A stretch of DNA of 64,000 nt from Paragordius varius (GCA_964247055.1 OZ176058.1:1116001-1180000); one strand, 5' to 3'; positions 37,001 to 49,335 are shown, counted from the first letter of the stretch. The notes: generated from the sequence alone by a model not told the origin. Translations and numbers: made by a program.

Positions 37001-40000
37001 ATTAGTTTTAAAATTTTAAGAAATTTTTTTATTTAATTCGTTAACATGAACATAATATGACAAAAATAAGAAACTACTATTTTTTAGGTATTCACGGACA
37101 ACCCGGAGAGCCTGGACAGCCTGGTAAATCATATCTTTTTATTTACAAAACACAAATACATAAAAAGTGTATAATCCCAAAAAAATTAATAGTAAATATT
37201 GCAATTACCGACAAAACGTAAAAATATAAAGACAATATTTTTTTCTATAAGACAATCATACTTTTTTAAACCTTATTTTAAACTATAAAAAACATTTAAT
37301 TAAAATTGTAAAATACACAATTGATTGTATTACCAATGACTCTCTATTCCATCTATGCAATTTCAAACAATGAGAGTTTTATTGAAATAATTCAAATTTA
37401 CAAAAGTATTATTGTCTTTTAGAAAAAAACATTTGTTTTTATATTTTTACGTTTTGTCCGATAATTTCAATATTTACTGTAATTTGTAATTTGAATTAAT
37501 ATATTTATTATTAGGTGGTGGACGAAGAATAGAAGGGCAACCTGGAAGGCCCGGACAGCCAGGTATATGTTAAACATTATTTTAATCTAGAAAAATATGG
37601 TCAACTTTTTTACATGTTAAAAATAACCCTCCAAAACTCTTTCTGATTATCGGAACGAAATTATTTTTTTATTTATTTTAATCCAAAACTGCTAAAGTCT
37701 AATTATTATTCCAGTGCAGAAATATCATTTAAACTAATATGTGTTAAATTTAGGAGGATATGGCTATGGTAAGCGTATTAGCAATTTATTTTTAACAATT
37801 TTAGCGCCTTATAATATAATTAAACTTATAAGAAGTTAAAATAGAAAAATTTTTTTTCGAAAAAACAATACTCGCTGTAAATAACACTTCGATTTAAATT
37901 GGGGTATCTAAATACCCCAGACAATATTTAAGTTGATATTTTTGAAAAACTACTGAAAGAAACGATTATCAATTTAGACTTCTATCCTAATATATTAAAT
38001 ATTTTGAAAAGCCAAAAAAATAAAATTTAATTTTGAAAAAAGAGCCGTACCAAACTGCTTCGACGGCATTTTTTTACAACATTTTTGAAAAATATCGTGT
38101 TAATTTGATTGTAAGGCTAAAATTATGTTTTATTTTTTAATAAATCACATTTAACATTAATAAAAATACATACTTTTTATATTTAACTATGTTGGCTAAA
38201 TTTTTACCTTTGGGTTTTACCTCCGAATAAGTAATATCGTGTGTTTTTGAAATTTTAACATTTCTTTATATTTCGGTTAATTAATGTTATAAAAGCGGAA
38301 AATTTTGCCATAGTTTAAATCTATTCCATATTTTTGATATATTTATGCTTAAACAAACTTGGGGCATTCAACGACCCTAATTTATCGAAGGACTGAAATG
38401 AATATATTCTATCCAAGTGTTAAATTAGTTTTAAAACTTTAAATATTTTTTCATGTAATTCGATGTTAGCATGAATATTATGTGACAAAAATCAAATAAA
38501 TACAATTTTTTAGGCATTCACGGACAACCTGGAGAGCCTGGACAGCCTGGTAAATATATAACTTTTTATTTATTTAAAACATAATATATATATGAAATAA
38601 TTTATATTAAAATAAAATTATACGGACTAAATGATAAAGAAATATTTTTTTTTCAAGACAACCAACTTTGTTAAATTTTTATTTTTAAATAAAACTGATT
38701 GTTTTAAATTGAAAAGTATAAAATAGAAATAAATTGGTAACACAATCAATTATGCGTTTTATGATTTAATTTAAATGATTTTTATAGGATAAATTCAAGG
38801 TTTAAAAAAGTATGGTTTTAGTAAAAATTTAGTTTCTCTTGTTTTCTATATAATAATTTTAATTTTTATTCCAAATATTTAATTTGATAGGATATGATAG
38901 TTATGGAGGATATGGTGGAAGGGGTAATTTTTTACCTACCTATTTTATTTCAATAATTTGTCAAAAATTTCAAATTTTTAACACTCTACAGCAGGGGTCG
39001 GCAACCTAGGCTTGCGAGCCTAGGTTGGCTCGCCGTGGCTTTTACAGTAAAAACTTATTTTATACGGACAAAACGTAAAAATATAAAGATAAATTTTTTT
39101 AAAGACAGTCAGTCATACTTTTTAAATCATGAATTATATCAATGTAACTTTTGTTTAAAATGACGAGTGTAGAATAGAGATATATATATGTTACTAATAC
39201 AATTAATTCTATATTTTACGATTGTAACGAAAAGGCTTACATATGAAAGATTAAGGAAAAGTATGGTGGTATTTTAGAAAAAAATATTTTTATATTTTTA
39301 CGTTTTGTCCGTATAATTCCAATTTTTACTGTATATGGCTCGCGTATAGTCATATGATACTTCATATTTTAGGTTTTTGATTTAAAAGGGGTGCAAAATT
39401 GCTTAATCATAGCCACATTTTCATTATTAAATAGCATGTAATGTTAAATTGTTCTCCATTTTATAAATATACCATTTGCCTTTCAAGATTGCCCTTAAAA
39501 CATGTTAAGTTGGTATTTATACACCTAAAGTTGGTCCTTTAAATTTTTTGTTTTGTTTTAATCTTTTATCAATCAATTCGTGTATTATTCATCTATTTTA
39601 TCATATTTAAACTTTACTTTATTTAACGCAAACTTTAAATCAATATCAATGTATTTCTTTATTAATTTTTAAAAATATTCTAATTTAAATGAGATTTTAA
39701 CAGGTAATCAAAAAATATAAGTTTTTTGGGCTATCAATAACAACTAATCATTTAGAACATTTATGATTCAATAATTTTGTTAAATTGGAAATATTAGTTT
39801 GCACAAAAAGGTGGTTTTTGAATAAAAAAATATTTTTAAGTGAATAAAAAATATATAATAAATTAAGAAATTTAGTTATAATATAATTAATGCATAAATT
39901 ATGGTTAAACTTGAAACTCAAAGGACCATGAAATGTTCGAGGACACTCTTAAAGTGCAAACGGTATTCTATGATATTGACAAATTATACGTGAGGACAAA

Positions 40001-41848
40001 ACATAAAAACATAAAGACAAATATTTTTTTCTAAAAGACAACCCCATACTTTTTAAAACCCTAATTTTTAATATAATTTATTATTTCAAACGATAAAGTA
40101 TGAGATAGAAATGTTTATTGGTAACACAATCCATTATACAATTTGCACAGTTTAAAACAATCAGATATTTTAAAATAATAATTCAAGATTTAAAGGAGTT
40201 GTCTTTTAACAAAAAAAAAATATTTGTCTATATATGTTTTTACGTTTTGTCCATAGTATAATTTCAATTTTTACTGTATATTATTTTAAATACATAACTA
40301 GTAGTTGTTTATAAAAAAATTTATGGACTAAAAGCGTTTATGATGAGTCAACCACAAAGCAATAAAAAAAGCGTAAAATGCAATTTTTATGGAGACTAAC
40401 TTTGACTTTTGAATACTAATTATTTTCACATGTCCTTTTATATATAAATCGCCAAATCATTATAGATCCTAAGCAGCCTGTTAAAACCAAATTTTTTTTG
40501 AAATATGTATCTTAATGTTGTATTTACAGTATGAGTAAGTAAATAAATATTGCTAGAAAGTTATTAATTATTGTCAAATAGTATAAGCAACATTGAAAGA
40601 GAATTATTATTGGCTAATAATAGAGTAAAAAGTGAAAAAAATAACTAAAAGCCAATAATACTGTCCCCTTTGTTGTATATGTTGCTATTTGGTAATAATT
40701 ACAGTCATGTATCCTTTAATTTATCAAAAATTTATTTTTTTCGTTAAATGGGGGTATAAATATTTGGTAAAGAATGGAAAAAACAAGAACTATGGTATTA
40801 ACAATATTTTAACCATCAAAAAGTATAAAAATTACCATAGAGCTCTTGTTTTTTTCCATTCTTTACCAAATATTTATACCCCCATTTAAAGAAAAAAATA
40901 AATTTTTGATAAAATAAAGGATAACATGACTGTAATAACTAGCAACGTATACTTACTCATACTGTATTTTAAAAGTTTTGACTTATACAACATTGGTGTA
41001 ATAAAATATAAAAATATCCAAAATGACCACATATTGTATTTTAGGTTTTTTGAATGCAAAAATTAAAAAAAAATTCTAATTGGATCATGTTTTTTCACTC
41101 CTATTAATAATTATATCATTTAATATGTATTTTTATTTTTATTAATAGGTGGCTATGGGGGTAATTTATTACAATTAAAAATTTAAATAATACTAAAACT
41201 TAACTGATAATTATTTATTAATTTTGAATTGTTATATTTCTGGATGAATTTATCATTGTATACTAAACTTGTTAGTAATTTAAATATTTATTACTATTCT
41301 ATATAGAACAACTTATAATTTTATGATTTAATCAAATATTTTATATCATACTTACTTTAATATAAAGGGAAATACGTAATAATATAAAGACAAATAATTT
41401 TTCTAAAAGACAACAATACTTTTTATATCTAGTTTTATATTAATATAAATCATTGTTTTAAATGGCAAATTCTAAATAGAGATATATAATCCTACAAAAT
41501 CACTTCTATATATTTTAAATTTATTACTAAATAACTTATATGAGAAAAATTAAGTATGGTTGTCTTTTAAAAAAAATATTTGTTTTTATATTTTTACGTT
41601 TTGTCCATAGTATAATTTCAATTTTTACTGTACCTTTGATATATATATATATATATATATTAAACTTGTTAAAACTAAATACTTGTTTTCTATAAAGAAC
41701 AACTTTTAATATTAAAATTTAAACGAATATTTTATTCTAATATTAAGGGAAAAAACGGCAAAGTGTTGATAAATCTAATGTAGGACCTAAAGGACCAGAT
41801 GCAGATATGGTGACAGGAACTATCCCGTTATCTATTGGAAGAAAATAA
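31072..41848 (+). CDS. Gene C1: secreted collagen-like protein from 18 exons, mostly microexons
   Basis: Exons: 31072-31177, 31684-31695, 31935-31970, 33317-33364, 33569-33583, 34009-34044, 34445-34492, 34716-34730, 35481-35516, 36043-36090, 36315-36329, 37088-37123, 37515-37562, 37754-37768, 38514-38549, 38891-38923, 41149-41160, 41748-41848. All junctions have AG/GT and all introns are phase 1; 696 nt, 231 aa plus stop. Exon 1 codes a signal peptide (MACFISLMIAALIF...VNS). Then come CPSYG, RGGQPGRPGQPG, four copies of a 33-residue module (GGRRIGGQPGRPGQP, GGYVY, GIHGQPGEPGQPG), GYDSYGGYGGRG, GGYGG and a C-terminal KKRQSVDKSNVGPKGPDADM...SIGRK. Short Gly-X-Pro runs are broken by RRI and GGYxY, so a long triple helix is unlikely. 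Presumed extracellular; role unknown. Additional microexons could have been missed in the 2.2-kb intron 16. Confidence 0.88.
31243..31515. mobile_element. MITE 'M1' in C1 intron 1
   Basis: Begins CAGTAAAAAATTAAAATTATACGG after TA; right end worn. The orthologous insertion is at 57094-57385 in C2 intron 1, so it predates the gene duplication. M1 is the commonest repeat in the window: about 270-290 bp, ends CAGTAAAAATTGAAATTATA / TATAATTTCAATTTTTACTG, TA target, inverted arms of about 80 bp. Confidence 0.8.
31712..31907. mobile_element. MITE 'M4' in C1 intron 2
   Basis: CATTTACACTTCTAATTCACCC left end and AATTGTAAATGAT right end. The orthologous copy is at 60112-60336, before the matching exon of C2. 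Confidence 0.75.
33000..33282. mobile_element. MITE 'M1' in C1 intron 3
   Basis: TA-flanked CAGTAAAAACTA...ATTTACTG, ending 34 nt before the 48-nt exon at 33317. Copies in the equivalent position precede the 48-nt exons at 34445, 36043, 37515 and, in C2, 62164. Confidence 0.8.
33317..34044 (+). repeat. Three-exon module 1 of C1
   Basis: 48-nt exon (GGRRIGGQPGRPGQP), 15-nt exon (GGYAY, donor base A giving Ser at the junction) and 36-nt exon (IHGQPGEPGQPG). Confidence 0.85.
34445..35516 (+). repeat. Three-exon module 2 of C1
   Basis: 48+15+36 nt exons coding GGPRIGGQPGRPGQP, GGYVY and GIHGQPGEPGQPG. Introns are alignable with modules 3 and 4, including the 'GGGGTATCTAAATACCCC' repeat in the second intron. 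Confidence 0.85.
36043..37123 (+). repeat. Three-exon module 3 of C1
   Basis: 48+15+36 nt exons coding GGRRIGGQPGRPGQP, GGNVY and GIHGQPGEPGQPG. The second intron carries a TA microsatellite (about 36363-36388). Confidence 0.85.
37515..38549 (+). repeat. Three-exon module 4 of C1
   Basis: 48+15+36 nt exons coding GGRRIEGQPGRPGQP, GGYGY and GIHGQPGEPGQPG. The 15-nt exon starts with GA in place of GT (synonymous Gly at the junction). Confidence 0.85.
39045..39331. mobile_element. MITE 'M1' in C1 intron 16
   Basis: Complete copy, CAGTAAAAACTT...TTTTTACTG with TA on each side. Further M1 copies in this intron or nearby: about 38605-38880 and 39976-40279; after exon 17, about 41360-41630. Confidence 0.82.
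40527..40964. mobile_element. MITE 'M3' interrupted by MITE 'M2' (nested)
   Basis: M3 ends CAGTATGAG... (40527) and ...CTCATACTG (40964), TA outside. Inside, a whole M2 (40702-40932, CAGTCATGTATCC...CATGACTG) is flanked by its own TA pair. Order of insertion: M3 first, M2 later. Confidence 0.88.
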
Positions 41849-44250
41849 ATTATTAGCTGGGGCGATATATATAAATTTTTCATTTTGGATTTATAACTAA
41901 TAGAATCAAATAAATAAATTTAGTATAGAATTTCTTTGCGACGATATATATATATAAATTTTTTATTTTGGGATTTTATGTAACCAAAAACATATAATCA
42001 AAAATATAAATTTAGTGTAGCATTCCTTTTCCGTTTAAATGGGTTAAAATGTTATTTATAAATACCATTTACGATTCTGATTCACTCGCAAACAATTGAG
42101 ATTCACCCTGAAATTGAATTATGTGTTTTTGGGAAGCTAATACTCATCATTATTATGAAATATCTTTATGGGAAATATATTATTTTTTCAATATTATTAT
42201 TTTTTACAAATAGAGTTAATTTTTATCTTAAAAAAACCATAATTTATTTAGGCTGAATTTGTTCATGGTTGATTTTGAATTTCTAAGATATTATATGTTA
42301 AAGTATACCGTTTCCACCATACTTTAAAATACCATAAATACCTAAATTTTGCAATACAATAATTTTTTGAGCAAATATCTATTTTTGAAAATACTTTTTT
42401 GATGTCAAAATTTTATATTTCAGTTTAATCTCAGCTGTTTGTTTGAATTATGCATTATGTCCCAATTTTAGTCTCTAAAGTCACAAAACTATATAACATA
42501 TAAGCTTTTATATCTAATTTGAGAAAAATGTTTGATAATTAATTTTAATTAAAATTACTTTTAAAACAGTATTGTATTTACAAAATTAAGGTAAACTAGG
42601 GCAAAAACGTAAAAGATAATGAAAGTTTTAAAAATATTTGTGTTTTAACTACATCAAATAAAATTTGATTACTAAAAAATCAATGTTGCTTATTACAGTA
42701 AAAATTGAATAAGGACAAAACGTAAAAATATAAAGATAATATTTTTTTTCCAAAAGACAACCATACTTCTTTTAAACTATTTTTTGCTAATTAAAATTGT
42801 AAATAAATTGATTGTATTACCAATGACTTTCTATTCCTTATTATGCAATTTCAAACAATAAGTTTGAAATAATTCAAGTTTACAAAGTATGCTTGTCTTT
42901 TAGAAAAAAATATTTGTCCTTATATTTTTACGTTTTGTCTATATAACTTAAATATATACTCTGTAAGTTGTAATGAGGTATTTTATCATTAATTTAACAA
43001 TTATAATATATTTAATAAAATAGAAATTTTTTATTTTTCTTTAAATTGGTTATATATACAGTAAAAACTTAAATTATACGGATTATTATTAAAACGTTTT
43101 ATTCCCTGTTTTACAAACTCTGAAAGAATTTATCAATAAAATAAAAAATTAAAAAAATTATTTAGCTTTATTTTCCCATGATTTCATTTTTAATAAATTT
43201 ATTATATTTGTTGTTCCAAAATGAAGGCAAAATTGCTGGATTTCGCATAACAATTTTTATTTTTTCCGTATGCACTAGACCACACGGTATCTAAAAATGG
43301 CTTCAAGGGCGGCATTATATATATGTATGGGCTTTCATTCCTAATATAGTATTAAAATTACACAAAGAAAACGGAAAAATAAAAAGAAATATTTTTTTCT
43401 ACATGACAAATTCGTATAAATCATACTATTTGATTGTGTTACCAATATCATATCTATTTTATATGTTGAAATTACCTATAATGTATTAAGTAAATTAATA
43501 TTTAAAAAGTATAGCTGTCATTGAGAAAAAGATATTTGTCTTTACATTTTTGCATTTTGTCCGTATAATTTTTTTAAGCATAAAATTATATTTTTTGTAA
43601 CCTATTCTAAAGACTACAGTACACCCCCCGACCCTCCTCAGAATCAAACTTATTTTTATTATTACACGTTTCTCCGTTTTTAGTAAAAACTGCTTATTAA
43701 GTGTTGATCGTTCGATGAACACAATCGTAAAATTCTGTTAATAAGCTAAAAAAAATAAAATTTAATTATTTTTCAATAATTTTAGAATAAAAATCTGAGT
43801 ATTATTATTTATTTAAACCGGCCTGACCGGATAATATATGCTGTTACTCGCGCTCTGGAATTAATAAATACAATCCCTAAATACATATATTAAAAATAAC
43901 TAAAATGGAATAGACTGATAATATTAATAACAACAAATATTTAATATTTTTTCTATAATATAACATTCACAATTCAAATTCACCCTTAAACAATTAAACA
44001 CCCTCGAACGATTCAAATTCAGCCTCAAATAAAATATATGTTATTTAAGCTTAAAAATTACTATAAAAAATAAAAAAAATTTAAAATAAAATAATAGTAA
44101 AAAAATAATAAACTATGCCATAAAAAATATTTTATATTATTGATGTGTTATATTAGTTTGAAAACACATAATTTTATAGGGCGAATTTGAGTTTGAACTG
44201 TAAATGTAAAATTTGGATCTCATACAATTAGTTTATATATATTCTTCATG
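41849..44250. other. 3' flank of C1; MITE-rich, no gene seen
   Basis: M4 at 42064-42296, M1 at 42696-42963, an M1 left-end scrap at 43062-43090, M1 remains at 43365-43570, M4 at 43967-44208. Open frames here are MITE shadows. The polyadenylation site of C1 was not pinned down. Confidence 0.6.
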
Positions 44251-44254
44251 GATA

Positions 44255-44943
44255 TAACAGGTTTTCATTTTTGACTTGTTATTTATGAAAGCGGTAAAAA
44301 ATATACATGTATTTGTTTAATTCCATACATAATCTTATTATAAATCTTTCTAAAAGCAACATTTTATAAGAAGGAAAAGGGTAAAAACATGAAGGTGTTT
44401 AATCAATCGATTATTTCAGCAAACTTACGCGAATGTATCTAACTATGTTAATAGAGCCATGTATAAATCTTTTGTAATTCTACATTTTTAATTTGAAATA
44501 AAACTTGGGTGTACAATGGATTGTTAAAGGTTTAGATATCTTATGATTACCGCGTTTTTTGTGATACCATTTGTACCTTTTCCTTAAACGGTAACATATC
44601 ATTATTACACAAATTTTAGTTTAGGTTAATTATGAGTGTACCGTTTTAACGCGAATTGGGCTGAGGTTCAATAAAATAACCCAAAGCACCGAATGAAATG
44701 GATTATATAAAACCTTTTTGATTTGCCAATAATTGAGGCAGAATAAATTTTGTGTATAATAACTTTGATGAATATTTTTATGGTGCGTTCCTACTTCATC
44801 AATAAAATTATGGATTTTAATTTTGTTACTTTATTTGATGCATCAATGAATGAATATTTACACCTAAACTATGGAGCATAGCTATAGCAATATATAGTTT
44901 TTAATAAATTTATTTAAAGTTTGCGTATATATATAAGCTAATG
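44255..44943. repeat. Duplicated 3' flank of the A genes (copy 2)
   Basis: Collinear with 22590-23277, with many small indels. Repeated AATAAA hexamers on the plus strand are conserved in both copies. Confidence 0.6.
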
Positions 44944-47125
44944 TTATTTAAAACTTAATTTCTGGGTGACCGTTTGTACGGAATCGTGTATAGTTGAAAA
45001 CATAGCTATAACCTTTAGGTTTTCTTCCATTAACCTTTGTTCTTCCCTCTTTACCATATTGTTGTTGATATTATTATCTGAACCTATAGTAGTCGATACC
45101 ATTCGGTCTGGCTCCGGTAAGCTTTTACTTATCTCATAGCTTGATAGGTTGGCACGCAAAATTTTTGATTGTTTTTTTCTCGGTCTTTGCGATGTACTAG
45201 ATCTTAACAATTCCCTTGGCTCATTAATATAATTTTTTAAGGATAATTCTTGGGCAGGTGGCGGTTTTATATCATTTAAGTCTGCAATTGTTGAAGCGGT
45301 ACTGATACTGGTGGTACTACTCTGACTACCGTTACTATTTTTGGCGTACAAGTCGGCTGATGACGTTGAAGACACATGTTTAGTTTTTTCTGTATTCCTC
45401 ACACTATTTGTTTGATTGAGGGGGTTGTTTAGTAAGTGGTTGTCCTTATTCTCACTTTCTGTACAGAAAGCGAGCTTTTGTGGATCAGCAACTATAAATT
45501 CAATAGGGGTCATGTTTCTATCAGAGTCAACATTTAAAACAACTGAATGAATTTGCCTTACACTCCTTTCGTCGGGATCGAGAAACATGTCTAATGCGTG
45601 GGCGGTGGCGTTTGTTAAGGATGATGACTCAGTTTTTTTCAAAACTGAGCTTGATGATGGCAATGCTTGTATTAGCGGTACAGCATTATTTATACTCAAT
45701 ACATTTTCTTGCGTATTTTCTGCTTTAGCACTATTATTATTCTTTATTTTTGTCCTTAACTTATCAATGATACTTTGATTTCTATTATTATGGGGTGGCG
45801 GTTGTGAATATGAGTCGTGATTTTCAGAGTCCTCAGAAAATATTTCCAAATCTTGAACCAGATAATATCTCCGGTAAGGCACCTCCTTCATAAACACGCA
45901 AAAGCCCAACACAAAGGTAAGGAGAAACAGAAAGAGCACTAACAATAAAATTATGAGCCATCCTCCTAAGGGAATTGGTTCACGCTTTTCATGAAAATCA
46001 ACAGGACGAAAATCTAAACGAATATAATATATATATTATAAATGTTGTAAAAATAAAATTTTGTTTTTGCTACCAATGATAACATTGATAGTTAAAAAAA
46101 CATATAATTAGTAAATGGAGTTTCTTATTCAAATTAATTGAATAACCAGCAGTACATCATTTAAATTATAGTTTACACTTGTGCTATTTTATAGTTACTC
46201 TTGTTGTGCTAACCGCGTAGGTTGCTTTAATACCTTATATCTTTTTGTGTTACCAGTAATCAGTGTTCAATATTCTTGCAAAATTATTATTAATTTTACA
46301 CTTTTTTTATTACAAATTTATTTATGTTATACCTTTTCCTAAATTAGTAGGACTAAGACTTTGTTCCGGCAACGAAGTTGATGCCGAATGATGTATTAAT
46401 AATTTTTTATAGGCATACCTTTGGCTTTTATTTTGATAGGCTTGATTGAATTGCAATAATAACTCTTGTATTTCACGATCGTTATCCCTGTATACTGGGT
46501 TGACGGTTGTTGTTTGTTGGGTGTTTGCTTGGATAATGTTTTGTACAAGTAGTTCATTCCATAAACTTTGTATTTTCTCGTAAACTTTAGATGTGTTATT
46601 TAAGTTATTGACCATTTTAGAAGAATGTGAATTGTTTGACTGTTTATAAGATGGTTCTAATCCGATTGGCAAAGTGTCAGACCTGAAAGGTGCTGGTGAT
46701 TGCTCAAGAAGTATTTTTTTCACAACTCTGTTTCGTATTCGTTTGATGATATTCTTCTTTACCGTGGAATAGTTGTAGTTTTTATGTGGTTTAACCATGT
46801 ACTCTTTTGTATTGGAATGCCTTGCCAATATTTTAAGGAACATTTGAGTATTATCCAACTTATTTGTAACATATATAGCTTTTAGTGTGGGGGAAGTATG
46901 CTCACCAACTAACTCATTTGCTAACCCATTTAGGGCATTTATCAAATGATGATTACCGTTTGTTTTAATGTTTTTAAAATCTCTACCAAATGTTGTTTTT
47001 GTTGTATGGAGTAGGGATTTAATAATTTCAGCCTTAGAACTTGGTTTCGTAGAAGTAGCCATGCTACATAAACCAAAATATGCAATGACAATTAATAATA
47101 GTTTTGTTAATTGCATAGTAGTCAT
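44944..47125 (-). CDS. Gene A2: signal-peptide plus single-TM protein, two exons, 620 aa
   Basis: Exons 47125-46333 and 46013-44944, donor GGAAAAG|gtataac, acceptor gtttag, phase 1; 1863 coding nt. Same layout as A1: signal peptide (MQLTKLLLIVIAYFGLC), polar ectodomain with LWNELLVQNI and IQELLLQFNQAYQNKS, TM (WLIILLLVLFLFLLTF...), YRRYYLVQDLEIFSED and a Ser/Asn-rich tail ending TVTQKLSFK. Differences from A1 include in-frame indels in Asn/Ser runs and many substitutions in the ectodomain while TM and juxtamembrane residues are unchanged. First residues of exon 2 (DFRPVDFHEKREP) differ from A1 (GSNGNKFDEKREP), so the splice-proximal part varies most. Confidence 0.8.
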
Positions 47126-47177
47126 TTTTTTGATAGTTTTTTATTAATGCAATATAAATTAAGTGATTGTTGACATC

Positions 47178-49150
47178 ATGACAAACGCAAGTTCTTTTGA
47201 ATTTGTAAAAGGCATTTATTATGAGCGGGTCGTCTATAATAATGACTGGATAAAAGTCGAACTTGACTTGTAAGTCATGTGTGGCAACTTGAGCAAGTTT
47301 ACCAGTAAATGTACACTTGAAGATCAGTGAAAACACTTAAGTCAAGTCTTTTGCTTATGAATGTAACATTTTTTTGCCATTCGAATTTCACGGTAATTAT
47401 TCTGATCATTTTCAAATTTATGAAATAAGGAATTAAAAGATAAATAATCAATTCAATATGCATTTATTGAAGTAACTTAAACTAGGTGACACGTATCTTA
47501 TTAATATTTTAGATATTAAATATTGAGCTCGTAACTAAAATTTTTAAGTTGATATGAACCCATTCGCCCTAAAAACAATCTATATTATTTTACCACACTA
47601 CTCATTTTGTATAGAGTCCCTTCGCAAATTTAATGGGAAGATGTTAATAGATTATCAACATTCTTATTTGATTATCGAAGTTACATTTTTGAGCTAATGA
47701 TGAAATAAACTCTTTACATGTTTCAATGGTGAAGTAACCTTTATTTATTATTTCATGTAAAACGATTCAAATTTAAAACATGATTATTATTTAATTATTA
47801 ATTTTGGATATTTTCCAGAATCAAATTTTTTGGGGGAATACGGAATTGATATTTACTATATTTTTATATGCATTGTTCTTAAATATTAGCAGAGTTTTCT
47901 AAAATATTCTCTTTTCTATCCTCCCAATTCGAATAGGATTCTGCCAATATCTACCAAATAAACAATTTATATCATTAACAAAGTTTTAATTGCATAAAAA
48001 GCCTAAATTACATACATAAATAGTTTCCAAAATATTTTTCTCCATATTTTTAAATCTGTCAAGCGTGCCCTACACCACACTTAAAAATCTTCATGTTTTA
48101 CTTGATAATATGATTTTTTTAACCTCCGAATCAAGTTTTCTTGCCTAACTTAAATTCTTAATTGTTAATTTTTCTCACATTAAAGCAAGCCATAACTTGG
48201 AAATCTTGCAGGCCAAGTCAAATAAAGTATTTTATTCCCCAACTATTATTATAACACCGTATTAGATCAAATATTTTCAATGTATACATGTATTACAAAG
48301 GATCCCTACGTTTTCCGGAGAATAGTTCCAAAGACAATTTCAGAGATCTATTTTATTTAAAACCTATCACACGGAATGGGAAATAAATGAAAGGATAGAG
48401 GGCTTGAGCATAAAGACATGACAATGAATGAGAAAAAAATGCTTTATTTTAACACTTCTTTACCTTTTCATTTTTTGTAAGAGATTGCATTTTGAGCTAG
48501 TTTTTTTCCCGGGGCTTAAAGCAATAATATTTTGTAAGATGTTCTCATGTATTTGAAAATTGTTTTGTTCGTACTAAAACATGTTTAATACAATTTTGAT
48601 TTATAAATATCAAAATTGACCGGTAAAGCTGAGAGCGTTCTACATCTAACACTTGGATACCACACATTCATGTCCTTTTATAGTTAAATACCCAAGAATG
48701 TTTAAAATTAAATACTTTCAAAAAAATGAAAGTAATCGAATCCATGACAAAAGTTTGCAGTTATATAACATTAATAAACTGAAATATAAAAAAATTATTA
48801 AAAAAACTAGATATTACTTATTTTAATGACCCAAAGGTAAAAATTTAGTCAACGTGACATGTGCAATGGTAAAATTGAAAAATAATACAAAATAAACCGC
48901 TTTTTCTATTTCTATCAATGTTAGATGTAATTTAAATAAAAAATTGGCTTAAATTTTGCCCTAAAATTAAATGGAAACGATGTTTTGCAAGAACTTTGTA
49001 TAATAAAAATGGCGTGGAAATAATTTGACATGGAACTTTTTTAAAAACAAAATTTCATTTAGATATTTTGGCATATTTATATAATCTTTATTAGGATAGA
49101 AGCATAGATTTAAATTGGGACCGTTTCCCTTAGTAGTTTTTTAAATATCA
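47178..49150. other. Upstream flank of A2; duplicated spacer
   Basis: 47.18-48.6 kb is collinear with 25.52-27.0 kb. 48640-49180 is a repeat copy related to 4330-4870 and, inverted, to the intron repeats of C1. No gene seen. Confidence 0.6.
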
Positions 49151-49335
49151 TAACTCAAATTTAGTCTGGGGTATTTAGATACCCCAATTTGAATCGGAGT
49201 GTTTAACATGCTACTAAAAGCACAAAGCAAATTATTTTTCCAATAATTAAATATGTTTTAGATTTTTGAACTTTTCATCTAAAGTATTATATCCCCAAGA
49301 AGATAGTTTAACACTACGATTCGGTATCTAAATAC
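49151..49335. mobile_element. Small inverted-repeat element beside broken A3
   Basis: Ends TAGTCTGGGGTATTTAGATACC and GGTATCTAAATACCCCAGACTA are perfect inverted repeats over about 21 nt. It abuts the truncated end of A3 exon 2. Confidence 0.6.

Noticed and set aside
41748-41840. Alternative reading of the last C1 exon with a very short C-terminus
   Set aside because: Taking the acceptor at AAG|GG with the phase-1 join gives an open tail to TAA at 41846-41848, fitting the phase of all other exons.
43495-43722. 75-codon minus-strand ORF
   Set aside because: Begins in unique AT-rich sequence and runs into an M1 MITE arm; no conserved relative.
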